Of a DNA stretch of 64,000 nt, positions 1 through 9,486 are shown one piece after another. The position numbers and the translations under genes are program-made. The notes beneath the pieces are model-generated. The model saw only the letters and a program-made list of their open reading frames with translations. It did not search any database and was not told the DNA's origin. Position 1 is the first letter of the stretch; each line of letters begins with the position of its first letter. This stretch comes from JALZAH01 sp051000755. Its GTDB lineage: Bacteria; Actinomycetota; Acidimicrobiia; Acidimicrobiales; Palsa-688. Where the stretch lies: positions 3,799 to 67,798 of the forward strand of contig JBPCNZ010000005.1 of NCBI GenBank assembly GCA_051000755.1, in the 5' to 3' direction.

Positions 1-275
1 AGCCACGTCATGGCCCCGTCGGCCCCGCCTTGTCCAGGATCAACAGGCTTTTCCACGAACGCCACATGGCGCCACGTGTCGGCCGACAGGCCGCCCGTGT
101 TGTCGTAGGAGGTGGCCAGGAAGTTGAGCCCGTCGGCGGGAACCTCGTTCCACTCCTTGCAGGCCACCTCGCAGGCCTTGCAGCCGATGCAGACCGACGT
201 ATCGGTGAAGAACCCCATGGGTTGCTTGTCGCCGTAACCCCCGCCGGACGCGGCGCTGTGGTCGAGCAGGGTCAC
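1..275 (-). CDS. fdhB: formate dehydrogenase FeS (beta) subunit, N-terminal part
   Basis: This is the first 91 codons of an electron-transfer subunit; the rest lies beyond the left edge. The GTG start (273-275) overlaps the TGA of the catalytic subunit as GTGA, so the two are translationally coupled. The visible protein carries the first ferredoxin-type cluster, CIGCKACEVACKEWN, about 29 residues in, as in the four-cluster beta subunits of FdnH/FdoH-type formate dehydrogenases. The expected role is to carry electrons from the molybdenum/tungsten subunit towards a membrane quinone-reducing subunit or another acceptor. Only one cluster is visible, so the identity rests on this motif plus the neighbour. 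Confidence 0.85.
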   Translation of the reverse strand, partial: MTLLDHSAASGGGYGDKQPMGFFTDTSVCIGCKACEVACKEWNEVPADGLNFLATSYDNTGGLSADTWRHVAFVEKPVDPGQGGADGAMTW

Positions 276-3200
276 GGGCGGGGATCCTCTCCGGCGGCCT
301 CTTGGGCCCGGGCCAGGTGCTCGGCCACCATGACCGGGAGGGCCGGCCCCCGTGGGCGGCGGCCGGCAGCGATGTCGCAGGTGGCCACCTTGGCTTCGGG
401 GATGTGCACGTTGGCGTCGAGGACCCCGCTGAGCAGGTCATTGGCCGGGTCGCCCTTCGACAAGCCCCGCCACCCCCAGTGGTACGGGAGGCCGACCTGG
501 TGGATGGTGCGGCCGCCCATACGCAGGGGGCGTATGCGCTCGGTGACCAGCACCCGGGCCTCGATGGCATTGCGGGCGGTGATGATGGTTGCCCAGCCGC
601 CGTTGGTCAGGCCCCTCTCGGTGGCCAGGGCCGGGCTGACCTCGCAGAAGAACTCCGGTTGCAGCTCCGAGAGGTAGGCCAGGTTGCGGCTCATGGCCCC
701 CGCGGTGTGGTGCTCGGTCAGCCGGTAGGTGCAGAACACGTAGGGGTAGTGCTCGCTCACCGGCGGGTTGGACCGGTTGAGGTGACGGTCGAGGACCTGG
801 CGGGTGGGGCTGGACTGCTGGCGGTACAGCGGGTTGGGGACCGGCGACTCGTGGGGCTCGTAGTGGGTGGGCAGCGGGCCGTCGGACAGGCCGTTGGGGG
901 CGTAGAGCCATCCCATGCCGTCGGACTGCATGATGAACGGGGCGTCGCCGCGGAGGGCCTTCTCGGCTCGGTCGCCGGGTCCCGGGCGGTGGTCAGGGGC
1001 CATGGTGGCGCTGAAGTCGGGGACGTCCTCGCCGGTCCAGCGTCCGGCCTCGGAATCCCACCACACGTACTTCTTGCGCTCCGACCACGGCCGCCCCTCG
1101 GGATCGGCCGAAGCCCGGTTGTAGAGGATGCGCCGGTTGGCCGGCCACGCCCATCCCCATTCGAGGGCGGCCAGGTTCTGCTCGGAGCCGGGTCTGCGCC
1201 GGGCGGCCTGATTGACCCCGTCGGCGCGGACCCCGGCGTAGATCCAACATCCGCTCACGGTCGAGCCGTCCGCCCTGAGAGCCGTGTAGCCCGAGATGGG
1301 GCCGTCGGGGTCCCAGCCGTTGATCTCGGCCAGGACCGCCTCCGCCGACGGGTCCGCGGTCGGTCCCTCGGTGGGGTAGTCCCAGGTCAGGTCGAGGACA
1401 GGCCGGTCCCGGGCATCGGCCGAGGCCGCCAGCTTCTCCCGGATGATCCGTCCCAGGTGGAAGTAGAACCACAGATCCGACCGGGTGTCGCCCGCCGGCT
1501 CGACGGCTTTGTTGTGCCATTGCAAGAGGCGCTGGGTGTTGGTGAAGCTGCCCTCCTTCTCGGTGTGGGCCGCGGCGGGCATGAGGAACACCTCGGTGCC
1601 GATCTCGCTGGTGGACATCTCCCCGGTCTCGATCTCGGGGCCGTCGTGCCAGAACGACGCCGTCTCGATCTCGGAGAAGTCGCGGACCACCAGCCAGTCC
1701 AGGTTGGCCAGGCCGGCCCGTTGCAGCCGGCCGTTTGCCGTACCGGTGGCCGGGTTCTCGCCGACCACGAAATAGCCCTTCACCGAGCCGTCGATCATGC
1801 CGAGGACACTCTGATAGGTGGAGTGGTCGCCGGTGATGCGGGGCAGCCAGTCGAAGCGGTAGTCGTTGGCGGCCGTCGCCGCATCCCCCCAGTAGGCCTT
1901 GAGCAGCGAGACGGTGTAAGCGTCCATGTTGGCCCAGAAGCCGGCATGGGCCCCGTTGTTGGCCACATAGGTCTCCAGCGACGTGTCCAGGCCGGCATGG
2001 GGCATGGGCAGGTACCCGGGGAGGAGGTCGTAGAGGGTGGGGATGTCGGTCGATCCCTGGATGCTGGCGTGGCCCCGCAAGGCGAGGATCCCGCCGCCCG
2101 GGCGGCCCCTGTTGCCGAGCAGCAACTGCAGGATCGACGCCGTGCGGATGTACTGCACCCCCACGGTGTGATGGGTCCAGCCCACCGAGTACACGAAGGC
2201 CGAGGTGCGCTCGCGTCCCGAGTTGGCACACAGGGCTTCGGCGACGGCCCCGAAGTCCTCCTTGGTGATGCCACAGGTCTGCTCGACCATCTCCGGCGTG
2301 TAGCGGGCGAAGTGACGTTTGAGGATCTGGTACACGCAGCGGGGATGGGACAGGGTGGGGTCCCGATCGAGCTTCTCGACGCCGATGTTGGCCCCACCTG
2401 AGCCATGCTGTTCGCCTCTTGCTGCGGGGTGCTCCCGCTTCCCAGCGGCGGCGGGCGCCACCGCCCCTTCGTACTGCCACGACGTCGGGTCATAGGTGCT
2501 GGTCTCGGGATCGAAACCGGAGAACAGGCCCTCGAGGTCCTCGGTGTCGGCGAAGTCCTCACCGACGATCGTCGATGCGTTGGTGTAGGCCTCCACGTAC
2601 TCCCGGAACTCCGAACCGGTGCTGAGGACGTGGTTGATCAGAGCCCCGAGGAAGGCGATGTCCGAGCCGGCCCGGATGGCCACGTGCTGGTCGGCGACGG
2701 CGCTGGTCCTGGTGAACCGGGGGTCGACGTGGATGATCCGCGCCCCCCGCTTCTTGGCCTCCATGACCCACTGGAACCCGACCGGGTGGCACTCGGCCAT
2801 GTTCGAGCCCTGGATGACGATGCAGTCGGCGTTGATCAGATCCTGCTGGAACGTGGTCGCCGCGCCTCTACCGAAGGATGTCCCCAAACTGGGGACGCTG
2901 GCGGAGTGTCATATCCGGGCCTGGTTCTCGATCTGGATCGCCCCCAGCGCCGTGTACAGCTTCTTCATGAGGTAGTTCTCCTCGTTGTCGAGGGTCGCTC
3001 CTCCGAGGCTGGCGATGCCCATGGTCCGCCTCAGCCGGCCGTGGTCGGGGTGGTCGTCCTCCCAGGTCGCCGAGCGGGTGGCGATGACCCGATCGGCGAT
3101 CATGTCCATCGCCGTATCCAGGTCGAGGTCCTCCCAGGTGATGCCGTAGGGCCGCCGGTAACGGATCTTGGTCAGGCGGCCCGAATCGGTGACCAACTGC

Positions 3201-3478
3201 TTGCTGGCCGAGCCCTTCGGGCACAGACGGCCCCGAGAGATGGGACTGGCCGGGTCCCCCTCGATCTGGGTGACCTTGCCGTCGGTGACGAACACCCGCT
3301 GGCCGCAGCCCACCGCGCAGTAGGGGCAGATGCTGCCCACCACCTTGTCCGCCCGGTCGGTCCTTGGTGTCAGGCTGGTCGAGCGATCCGACTGCACCGC
3401 CTGGCCCAGACCGAGATGATCGGACCCGCTCGCCTGGCGGACCGCCGGCCACGAGGCGATGAGCTTGCGGATACTCAC
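272..3478 (-). CDS. fdhA: selenocysteine-containing formate dehydrogenase catalytic (alpha) subunit
   Basis: Oxidises formate to CO2 at a molybdopterin centre. Two consecutive open frames in the same phase are separated only by a TGA (2909-2911): ...IENQARI-[TGA]-HSASVPSLGTSFGRG.... This is the exact place of the catalytic selenocysteine in FdnG/FdoG-type enzymes, so the TGA is read as Sec190. With that reading the protein is 1,068 residues. An N-terminal 4Fe-4S site is formed by C51, C54, C58 (CPYCAVGC) and C86 (RLCPKGS). The GTG start at 3476-3478 gives MSIRKLIASW..., with no twin-arginine signal, so the enzyme is probably cytoplasmic, as in other actinobacterial relatives. The beta subunit follows by a 4-base overlap. 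Ordinary gene callers would split this gene in two. selA, selB, selD and tRNA-Sec are not in the window but must exist in the genome if the reading is right. Confidence 0.93.
2880..2911 (-). promoter_or_regulatory. bacterial SECIS-like hairpin just after the Sec UGA
   Basis: On the minus strand UGA (2911-2909) is followed by 12 nt and then a perfect 6-bp stem GUCCCC / GGGGAC closing the 5-nt loop AGUUU (loop 2890-2886). The loop starts 18 nt after the UGA, within the spacing known for bacterial SECIS elements, and has a G in its first two positions, as SelB-recognised loops do. It lies inside the coding sequence, as bacterial SECIS elements must. Confidence 0.8.
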
Positions 3479-3534
3479 GGGTCCCGTTCTACGCGCTCGG
3501 CGGTGTTGGGGGGAAATCTCGGCGAATGCTGGGG

Positions 3535-5826
3535 TTATGAACGGACCGGGGTCGCCGTCCCGTAAAGCGTGGTCCGCTGCACCACGGGGCGGCCCAGGGG
3601 TTCGACCAGGGCCCGGAAGTCGTCGGGTTCCATGAGCTGACCGTGGCTGGCCCCGGCGGCGCGGGAGATGTTCTCGTCCATGAGGGTCCCGCCCAGGTCG
3701 TTGCACCCGGCGGCGAGCAGCTGGGGGATGGCGGCTTGGCCCAGCTTCACCCACGAGGCCTGGATGTTGTCGATCCAGCCGCGATAGGCGATGCGCCCGA
3801 CGGCGTGGATGAGCACCGCCTCGCGAAACGTCGGTCCCCGCCGGGACCGCTTCTGCAGATAGATGGGGGTAGCCATGTGCACGAAGGGGAGGGGCACGAA
3901 CTCGGTGAACCCGCCCGTCTCCTTCTGCAGGTCCCGGGTGCGGACCAGGTGCCGGGCCCAGTGCCGGGGATGCTCCACGGTGCCGAACATGATGGTTACA
4001 TTGGAGTTGAGGCCCACCTCGTGCGCCGTGCGGTGGGCGAACAGCCACTCTTCCGTGTTGACCTTGTCCGGGCAGATGATCGCCCGGATCTCGTCATCGA
4101 GGATCTCGGCGGCGGTCCCCGGAAGGGTGCGGAGCCCGGCATCCTTCAGCCGGGTCAGGTACGAGGCGAGGGGTTCGTCGAGGCGGCGGGCCCCCTCGGT
4201 CACCTCCAGGGCGGTGAAGCCGTGGATGTGGATGGTCGGCGACGCCTCCCGGACGGCCCTGATGACCTCGACATAGTGGTTGCCGTCGAACTTCGGATGG
4301 ATCCCGCCCTGCAGGCACACCTCGGTGGCACCGCGGGCTTCGGCCTCGACGACGCGCTCGGTGATCTCGTCCATCCCCAGCAGATAGGGGTCGCCGCGCA
4401 GGTTGAGCGACAGGGGCCCCTTGGAGAAGGCGCAGAACCGGCACTTGAACGTGCACACATTGGTGTAGTTGATGTTCCGGTTCACCACGAACGTCACCGT
4501 GTCGCCCACGGCCTGGCGGCGCAGGTCATCGGCCACCGCGGCCACGGCCTGGACCTCTGGGCCCCGCGCCGAGAACAGCGTGGTGAGCTCCTCCACGCCC
4601 GGCTCCTGGCCGGCGAGGACCCCGTCGAGGACCGCGCCAACCGCCCCCCCGGCCCGCCCCGGCCGGCCATCCCAGAAGTGGGGGATGAGCGCCGGCGGGG
4701 CCCCGTCGCCGCCCGAGTACCACGCCTCGCGGTCGCGCCCCAGGCTTTCGGCGTCGCTGTGGTCGAGGACCGGAAAGCGCATGGCCGGGTCCAACCACCG
4801 GGCGGGATCGGCAGCGAACTCGGGGTAGATCGTCAGGCGGGGGGCGAGCACGAACCCGGCCGCCTCGGTCTCGGCGGTCAGCCGCTCGAGGGCCGGCCAG
4901 GGCCGCTCCGGGTTGACATGGTCGGCGGTGACCGGCGAGACCCCGCCCCAGTCGTCGATGCCGGCGCCGAGCAGCACCGAGAAATCGTCGGACAGGTTGG
5001 GCGGGGCCTGTAGGTGGATGTCGGGCGGCAACACCATGCGGGCGGCGGCGACCGTCCACAGGTAGTCCTCGGGATCGCACGGTGGCGAGCGGTGCATGGC
5101 CGTACCCGCCTTGGGCAGGAAGTTCTGGACAATGACCTCCTGGACGTGGCCGTGACGGCGGTGGGAGGAGGCGATCGCCTCGAGGGCGTCGAGGCGATCG
5201 GCCCGGGTGTCGCCGATTCCCACCAGGATGCCGGTCGTGAACGGGATGGCCAGGCGCCCCGCGGCCTCCAGGGTGGCCAGGCGGCGGGCCGGGTCCTTGT
5301 CCGGCGAACCCCGGTGGGCGGCCAGATCGGCGACGAGGGTCTCGATCATCATCCCCTGGGACGCGCTCACCCCCCGCAACCGGGTCAACTCGGCCTCGCT
5401 CATGGCCCCCGCGTTGGCGTGGGGGAGCATGCCCGTCTCGTCGCGCGCCGTCGCAGCCGCCGCCACCAGGTAGTCGACGGTGGACTCGTAACCGTGCTCG
5501 GTCAGCCACGACCGAGCCGCCGGGTAGCGCAACTCGGGCCGTTCACCCAGGGTGAAGAGCACCTCGTGACACCCGGCCTCGACGCCCCGGCGGGCGATGG
5601 CCAGCACCTCGTCGATGCTCAGATAGGGCGTTTCGAGGCGGCCCGGGGGTTGGGCGAACGTGCAGTAGCCGCAACGGTCCTGGCACAGCTGGGTCAGGGG
5701 AACGAACACCTTCGGCGAGAAGGTGATGCGCGTGCCCCACGCCGCGTCCCGTCTGGCGCTGGCTGCCGCGCACAACTCGACGACCGTGGTGGACGGATGG
5801 ACTCCGGACGCTGCGTCGATCACCAC
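3535..5826 (-). CDS. fbiC: FO synthase, fused CofG-CofH (coenzyme F420 biosynthesis)
   Basis: Makes the deazaflavin 7,8-didemethyl-8-hydroxy-5-deazariboflavin (FO), the chromophore precursor of F420, from tyrosine and 5-amino-6-ribitylaminouracil. The 763-residue product holds two radical-SAM halves. The first (CofG-like) has CQDRCGYC at C48/C52/C55. The second (CofH-like) has CTFKCRFC near residues 456-463. The fused form is the usual arrangement in Actinobacteria. The start is GTG at 5826, with a second GTG immediately after it. The gene lies 56 bp upstream of fdhA on the same strand and is divergent from thiO. No other F420 gene is in the window. Confidence 0.95.
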   Translation of the reverse strand: MVIDAASGVHPSTTVVELCAAASARRDAAWGTRITFSPKVFVPLTQLCQDRCGYCTFAQPPGRLETPYLSIDEVLAIARRGVEAGCHEVLFTLGERPELRYPAARSWLTEHGYESTVDYLVAAAATARDETGMLPHANAGAMSEAELTRLRGVSASQGMMIETLVADLAAHRGSPDKDPARRLATLEAAGRLAIPFTTGILVGIGDTRADRLDALEAIASSHRRHGHVQEVIVQNFLPKAGTAMHRSPPCDPEDYLWTVAAARMVLPPDIHLQAPPNLSDDFSVLLGAGIDDWGGVSPVTADHVNPERPWPALERLTAETEAAGFVLAPRLTIYPEFAADPARWLDPAMRFPVLDHSDAESLGRDREAWYSGGDGAPPALIPHFWDGRPGRAGGAVGAVLDGVLAGQEPGVEELTTLFSARGPEVQAVAAVADDLRRQAVGDTVTFVVNRNINYTNVCTFKCRFCAFSKGPLSLNLRGDPYLLGMDEITERVVEAEARGATEVCLQGGIHPKFDGNHYVEVIRAVREASPTIHIHGFTALEVTEGARRLDEPLASYLTRLKDAGLRTLPGTAAEILDDEIRAIICPDKVNTEEWLFAHRTAHEVGLNSNVTIMFGTVEHPRHWARHLVRTRDLQKETGGFTEFVPLPFVHMATPIYLQKRSRRGPTFREAVLIHAVGRIAYRGWIDNIQASWVKLGQAAIPQLLAAGCNDLGGTLMDENISRAAGASHGQLMEPDDFRALVEPLGRPVVQRTTLYGTATPVRS

Positions 5827-5920
5827 TCGACGTTAACGTCCCTCCGCCTCGACGCGGCCACTACCTTCGCCCAAGGAGTTCGGCGGCGGTCCTTGCCGGC
5901 GACGTGAGCGAGGTGCGGGA

Positions 5921-7066
5921 GTGGTGACCACGACGAGGGCGGACGAGGCCGACGTGGTCGTCGCCGGCGCCGGGGTCATCGGTCTGGCGGTCGCCTGGGC
6001 GGTGGCGGCGACCGGCGCCCGGGTCACGGTCTGTGACCCCTCGCCGGCCTCGGGCGCCTCGTGGGCCGCCGCCGGCATGTTGGCCCCGGTCACTGAGTCG
6101 CGGATCGGTGAGGACGACCTGACGGCGCTGGGTGTCGCGTCCCTCGCTCGCTGGCCGACCTTCGCCGCCGCCATCGAGGCCTGCTCGGGAAGGGCCGTCG
6201 GCTTGCGCACCGAGGGGACCCTGGCGGTGGGCGCCGACGACGATGACCGTCGTGCCCTCGACGAGCTGGCGGCCGTCCACCGCCACCTGGGGCTGGCCAG
6301 TGAGCGGCTGGCCGGCGGTGCCTGCCGGGCCCTCGAGCCCTGCCTCCACCCCCGTCTGCGGGCCGGTCTCCTCGTGCCCGGCGACCACCAGGTCGACCCG
6401 CGGGCCCTGCTCGATGCCCTCCTGATCGCGGCCCGGTCCGCGGGGGTGGAGGTGCGTACCGGGGCCGTCGACGCCGTCCGGGAGGACGGCAACCGGGTGA
6501 CGGGCGTCGACCTGGTCGACGGAACGGTGGTGGACGCGCCGGCGGTGGTGGTCGCCGCCGGATGCCGGTCCGGGGGCCTGGGGCTCCCCGCTCCGGCTCG
6601 GAGCCTGCCCGTCCGGCCCGTCAAGGGCCAGATCCTCCGCCTCCGGGCCGACCCCGCCGCCATGCCCGTGGCCCGCACCATCCGGGCCCTGGTGCACGGC
6701 TGGCCCGTGTACGTCGTGCCCCGCGACTCCGGCGAGGTGGTGGTCGGGGCCACCATGGAGGAACGCGGTTTTGATACCACGGTCACCGCCGGTGCCGTCC
6801 ACGACCTGTTGCGGGCAGCCATCGAGGTCATTCCCGAGATCGCCGAGCTGGAACTGGTCGAGTGCACCGCCCGCCTGCGGCCCGCCACGCCCGACAACGG
6901 GCCTCTTCTCGGTCCTGGGCCGGTGGCCGGGCTGATCCATGCCACCGGGCATCACCGCAGCGGGGTGTTGCTGGCCCCGATCACCGTCGACACGGTGCTG
7001 GCCACCCTGGCCCAGCAACCGGTGCCCGACGTTGCCGCCCCGTTCGATCCCAAGCGGTACTGGTGA
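5921..7066 (+). CDS. thiO: glycine oxidase ThiO (thiamine thiazole branch)
   Basis: FAD-dependent oxidase that converts glycine to the imine (dehydroglycine) used by ThiG. The N-terminus shows the dinucleotide-binding motif VVVAGAGVIGLAVAWAV at about residues 12-28. The C-terminus has the DAO-family region CTARLRPATPDNGPLLG followed by ATGHHRSGVLLAP, with the GHxRxGxLLAP signature of ThiO. At 381 residues it is of normal family length. It starts at GTG 5921 (or GTG 5924) and overlaps thiS by 4 bases. It heads a thiO-thiS-thiG-tenI-like operon. No CTGAGA-type riboswitch core was found in its 94-bp upstream gap, in contrast with thiM. Confidence 0.93.
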   Translation: MVTTTRADEADVVVAGAGVIGLAVAWAVAATGARVTVCDPSPASGASWAAAGMLAPVTESRIGEDDLTALGVASLARWPTFAAAIEACSGRAVGLRTEGTLAVGADDDDRRALDELAAVHRHLGLASERLAGGACRALEPCLHPRLRAGLLVPGDHQVDPRALLDALLIAARSAGVEVRTGAVDAVREDGNRVTGVDLVDGTVVDAPAVVVAAGCRSGGLGLPAPARSLPVRPVKGQILRLRADPAAMPVARTIRALVHGWPVYVVPRDSGEVVVGATMEERGFDTTVTAGAVHDLLRAAIEVIPEIAELELVECTARLRPATPDNGPLLGPGPVAGLIHATGHHRSGVLLAPITVDTVLATLAQQPVPDVAAPFDPKRYW

Positions 7067-7272
7067 TAGGAATCTTCGTCAACGACGAGCCCCGCCAGGT
7101 GCAGCCCGGCACCACGGTCGCCGACCTGGTCGAGATGCTCGGGAGCGGCCGGCGCGGCGTCGCCGTGGCGGTGGCCGCCGAGGTCGTCCCCCGCAGCGCC
7201 TGGGAGCGGGTGGAAGTGGCCGAGGGTGACCGGGTGGAGGTCCTCCGCGCCGTGCAGGGTGGCTGTTGCTGA
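7063..7272 (+). CDS. thiS: sulfur carrier ThiS with a GG-CC C-terminus
   Basis: Ubiquitin-like carrier whose C-terminal glycine thiocarboxylate donates sulfur to ThiG. The GTG start (7063-7065) overlaps the thiO stop (GTGA). The 69-residue product begins VIGIFVNDEPRQVQPG and ends AVQGGCC. ThiS proteins normally end exactly at GG, because that carboxylate is adenylated; here two cysteine codons (TGT TGC) follow before TGA. The reading is unambiguous: the stop overlaps the thiG ATG as TGATG. The extension would have to be removed before activation, or tolerated. Family assignment is firm from context and from the VQGG ending. Confidence 0.88.
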   Translation: MIGIFVNDEPRQVQPGTTVADLVEMLGSGRRGVAVAVAAEVVPRSAWERVEVAEGDRVEVLRAVQGGCC

Positions 7273-8057
7273 TGGACGACCTCATCCTCGCCGGGGTGAG
7301 CCTGGGTTCCCGCCTGCTGCTCGGTACCGGTGGCGCCCCGAGCATGGCCGTCCTCGAGGACGCCATCCGTGCCTCCCGAACCGAGCTGGTCACCGTCGCT
7401 CTCCGCCGGGTGACGCCGGGGGTGGCGGGCTCGGTGCTCGACGTTTGTGATCGCACCGGAGTCCGGGTGGTGCCCAACACCGCCGGTTGCTTCACCGCCC
7501 GTGAGGCGGTCCGCACCGCGGAGATGGCCCGCCAGGCCCTCGAGACCGACTGGGTGAAGCTGGAGGTCGTCGCCGACGACCGGACCCTGTTCCCGGACGC
7601 GACGGAGCTGCTCGATGCCGCCGAGCAGCTCGTCGACCGCGGCTTCGTGGTCCTTCCCTACACCAATGACGACCCGGTCACCGCCGGCCACCTGGCCGCA
7701 TTGGGTTGTGCTGCGGTGATGCCTCTTGGGGCGCCGATCGGCAGCGGGATGGGCATCCGCAACCCCTACAACCTGGCCATCATCCGCGACCGGGTCCAGG
7801 TCCCCGTGATCCTCGACGCCGGCGTGGGGACGGCCTCGGACGCGGCTCTGGCCATGGAACTGGGTTGCGACGCGGTCCTGGTCGCCTCGGCGGTGACCCG
7901 CGCCCGCCATCCGGTGCCCATGGCCGAGGCCATGGGCCTGGCTGTCCGGGCTGGTCGCCTGGCCTCCCTCTCCGGCCGAATCCCGAGGCGCCTCCATGCG
8001 CAGGCCAGCACCTCGTGGGCCGGGATGGCCGACCTCGCCGACGGGGCCGAACCGTGA
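7272..8057 (+). CDS. thiG: thiazole synthase ThiG
   Basis: Condenses deoxyxylulose 5-phosphate, dehydroglycine and ThiS-thiocarboxylate sulfur into the thiazole phosphate. The 261-residue protein opens DDLILAGVSLGSRLLLGTGG, contains the Schiff-base lysine segment TDWVKLEVVADDRTLFPD, and has the phosphate-binding motifs VMPLGAPIGSGMGIRNP and DAGVGTASDAALAMELGCD, all typical of ThiG. The chosen ATG (7272-7274) overlaps the thiS stop; an in-frame TTG at 7266 would add two residues. It overlaps the next gene by 4 bases. Confidence 0.96.
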   Translation: MDDLILAGVSLGSRLLLGTGGAPSMAVLEDAIRASRTELVTVALRRVTPGVAGSVLDVCDRTGVRVVPNTAGCFTAREAVRTAEMARQALETDWVKLEVVADDRTLFPDATELLDAAEQLVDRGFVVLPYTNDDPVTAGHLAALGCAAVMPLGAPIGSGMGIRNPYNLAIIRDRVQVPVILDAGVGTASDAALAMELGCDAVLVASAVTRARHPVPMAEAMGLAVRAGRLASLSGRIPRRLHAQASTSWAGMADLADGAEP

Positions 8058-8650
8058 CCCTGCCCCAGCTGCTGGTCCTCACCGATGGTTCCCAGACCGG
8101 CGGGCGCGACCTGGTCGATGTGGTGACCGCGGCCGTGGCCGGTGGTGCCAGAGCGGTGGTCCTGCGGGAAAAGGATCGCTCCCGCAGGGAACGGTTGGCC
8201 CTGGCCGGCGCCCTCCTCGAGGTCCTAGGAGGCGTCCATGGCCGCCTCCTGGTGGCATCCGACGCCACCCTGCCCGCCGACGGCGTCCACCTGGCGGCCG
8301 CCGACCCGTTCCCGGAGGGACCACCGGCCCTGGTCGGGCGCTCCTGCCACGGTCCGGCGGAGCTGGCGGCGGCCGCCGCCGAGGGCTGCACCTACGCGTC
8401 CCTCTCGCCGGTCTTCGCCACCGGGTCCAAGCCTGGTTATGGGCCCGCTCTCGGACTGGGCGCCCTGGCCGCCAGCCCCCTGCCGACGTGGGCGCTCGGA
8501 GGGGTCAGCGCCCGCAACACCGGAGAGTGCATGGCCGCCGGAGCCGCGGGCGTGGCGGTGATGGGGGAGATCATGCGGGCCGGCGACCCCGCCGCCGCGG
8601 TGGCCGAGATCCTGGCCGCCCTGCCGGGCCTTCAGCGATCGGCGGGGTAG
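8054..8650 (+). CDS. ThiE/TenI-family protein, probably thiazole tautomerase TenI
   Basis: A 198-residue TIM-barrel protein of the thiamine phosphate synthase superfamily, starting at GTG 8054 (GTGA overlap with thiG). It has LLVLTDGSQ at the N-terminus, GRSCHGPAEL in the middle, and WALGGVSARNTGECMAAGAAGVAVMGEI near the end. A true ThiE with the full substrate-binding motifs is encoded nearby on the minus strand (9483-10133); this copy lacks the canonical QLR and VNDR motifs. Together with its place right after thiG this favours TenI, which aromatises the ThiG product. A second ThiE cannot be excluded. It ends 19 bp inside the convergent thiD. Confidence 0.75.
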   Translation: MTLPQLLVLTDGSQTGGRDLVDVVTAAVAGGARAVVLREKDRSRRERLALAGALLEVLGGVHGRLLVASDATLPADGVHLAAADPFPEGPPALVGRSCHGPAELAAAAAEGCTYASLSPVFATGSKPGYGPALGLGALAASPLPTWALGGVSARNTGECMAAGAAGVAVMGEIMRAGDPAAAVAEILAALPGLQRSAG

Positions 8651-9486
8651 GCGCCGACGCCCGGCGCGGGTGGCCACCAGGCCCAGAAGTGGTGCACCGG
8701 TCCGTGGCCGTGGCCGACATGGAGAAGCTCGGACGCGGCCAGAGCGGCGGTGAGGTAGGTCTTGGCCCCGTCGACCGCCTCCGCCCAGGTAGCCGTGCGG
8801 GGCCGGAGGGCGGCGATGGCCGACGACAGCGTGCAGCCCGTGCCATGGGTGTTGGTCGTCTCCACCCGCCGGGCGCCGAAGGTCCGCACCGCCCCGTCGC
8901 CGACCAGGATGTCGGTGCTGGTGGCCCCGCCCAGGTGGCCGCCCTTCACCAGGACCCGCGTCCGGAGCCGCTCGGCCAGGTCCCAGGCCTGATCCTCGGC
9001 GGCGGCCAGAGAGGTGACCGGGTCACCGCCGGCCAGCATCGCGGCCTCGGCCACGTTCGGGGTGATGAGGTCGGCCAGGGGGATGAGGTCACTGCGGAGG
9101 GCGTCGACAGCGTCGGGATCGAGGAGGCGGTCACCGGACGTGGCCACCATCACCGGATCGAGCACGACCATCGGCGGCCGCCAGCGGCGCAGGGCGGCGG
9201 CCACCGCCGCCACCACCCCGGCATCGGCCAGCATGCCGATCTTGACGGCGTCGATGCGGACATCGCCGAAGAGGGTGTCGATCTGTTCGGTGACGAACCC
9301 GGGGGTGACGCGCTGGATCGACGTGACGCCAGTGGTGGTCTGGGCCACGAGGGCGGTCACGACGGTCATCCCGTAGGCGCCGAGGGCGGAGAACGTCTTC
9401 AGGTCGGCCTGGATGCCGGCGCCTCCGCTCGGGTCGGTCCCGGCGATGGAGACGACATGGGGAATGTCCTCCCCGGTCCCGCTCAC
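8632..9486 (-). CDS. thiD: hydroxymethylpyrimidine / HMP-phosphate kinase ThiD
   Basis: Phosphorylates 4-amino-5-hydroxymethyl-2-methylpyrimidine and its monophosphate to the diphosphate that ThiE uses. The 284-residue protein shows VSIAGTDPSGGAGIQADLKTF at the N-terminus, VLDPVMVATSGDRL, the TPN/AE segment ITPNVAEAAML, VLVKGGHL, and the anion hole THGTGCTLSSAIA, all ribokinase-fold ThiD motifs. Its GTG start (9484-9486) overlaps the thiE stop as GTGA. It is third in the thiM-thiE-thiD operon and its end overlaps the end of the plus-strand tenI-like gene. Confidence 0.95.
   Translation of the reverse strand: MSGTGEDIPHVVSIAGTDPSGGAGIQADLKTFSALGAYGMTVVTALVAQTTTGVTSIQRVTPGFVTEQIDTLFGDVRIDAVKIGMLADAGVVAAVAAALRRWRPPMVVLDPVMVATSGDRLLDPDAVDALRSDLIPLADLITPNVAEAAMLAGGDPVTSLAAAEDQAWDLAERLRTRVLVKGGHLGGATSTDILVGDGAVRTFGARRVETTNTHGTGCTLSSAIAALRPRTATWAEAVDGAKTYLTAALAASELLHVGHGHGPVHHFWAWWPPAPGVGAYPADR

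Noticed and set aside
302..2401. Long plus-strand open frame (699 codons) opposite the formate dehydrogenase
   Set aside because: It is the antisense shadow of a strongly recognisable enzyme; in 70% GC DNA stop codons are rare on both strands, and its translation has no family motifs.
2405..3565. Plus-strand open frame spanning the Sec codon region
   Set aside because: Antisense to the N-terminal half of fdhA; Val/Gly/Asp-rich composition typical of shadow frames.
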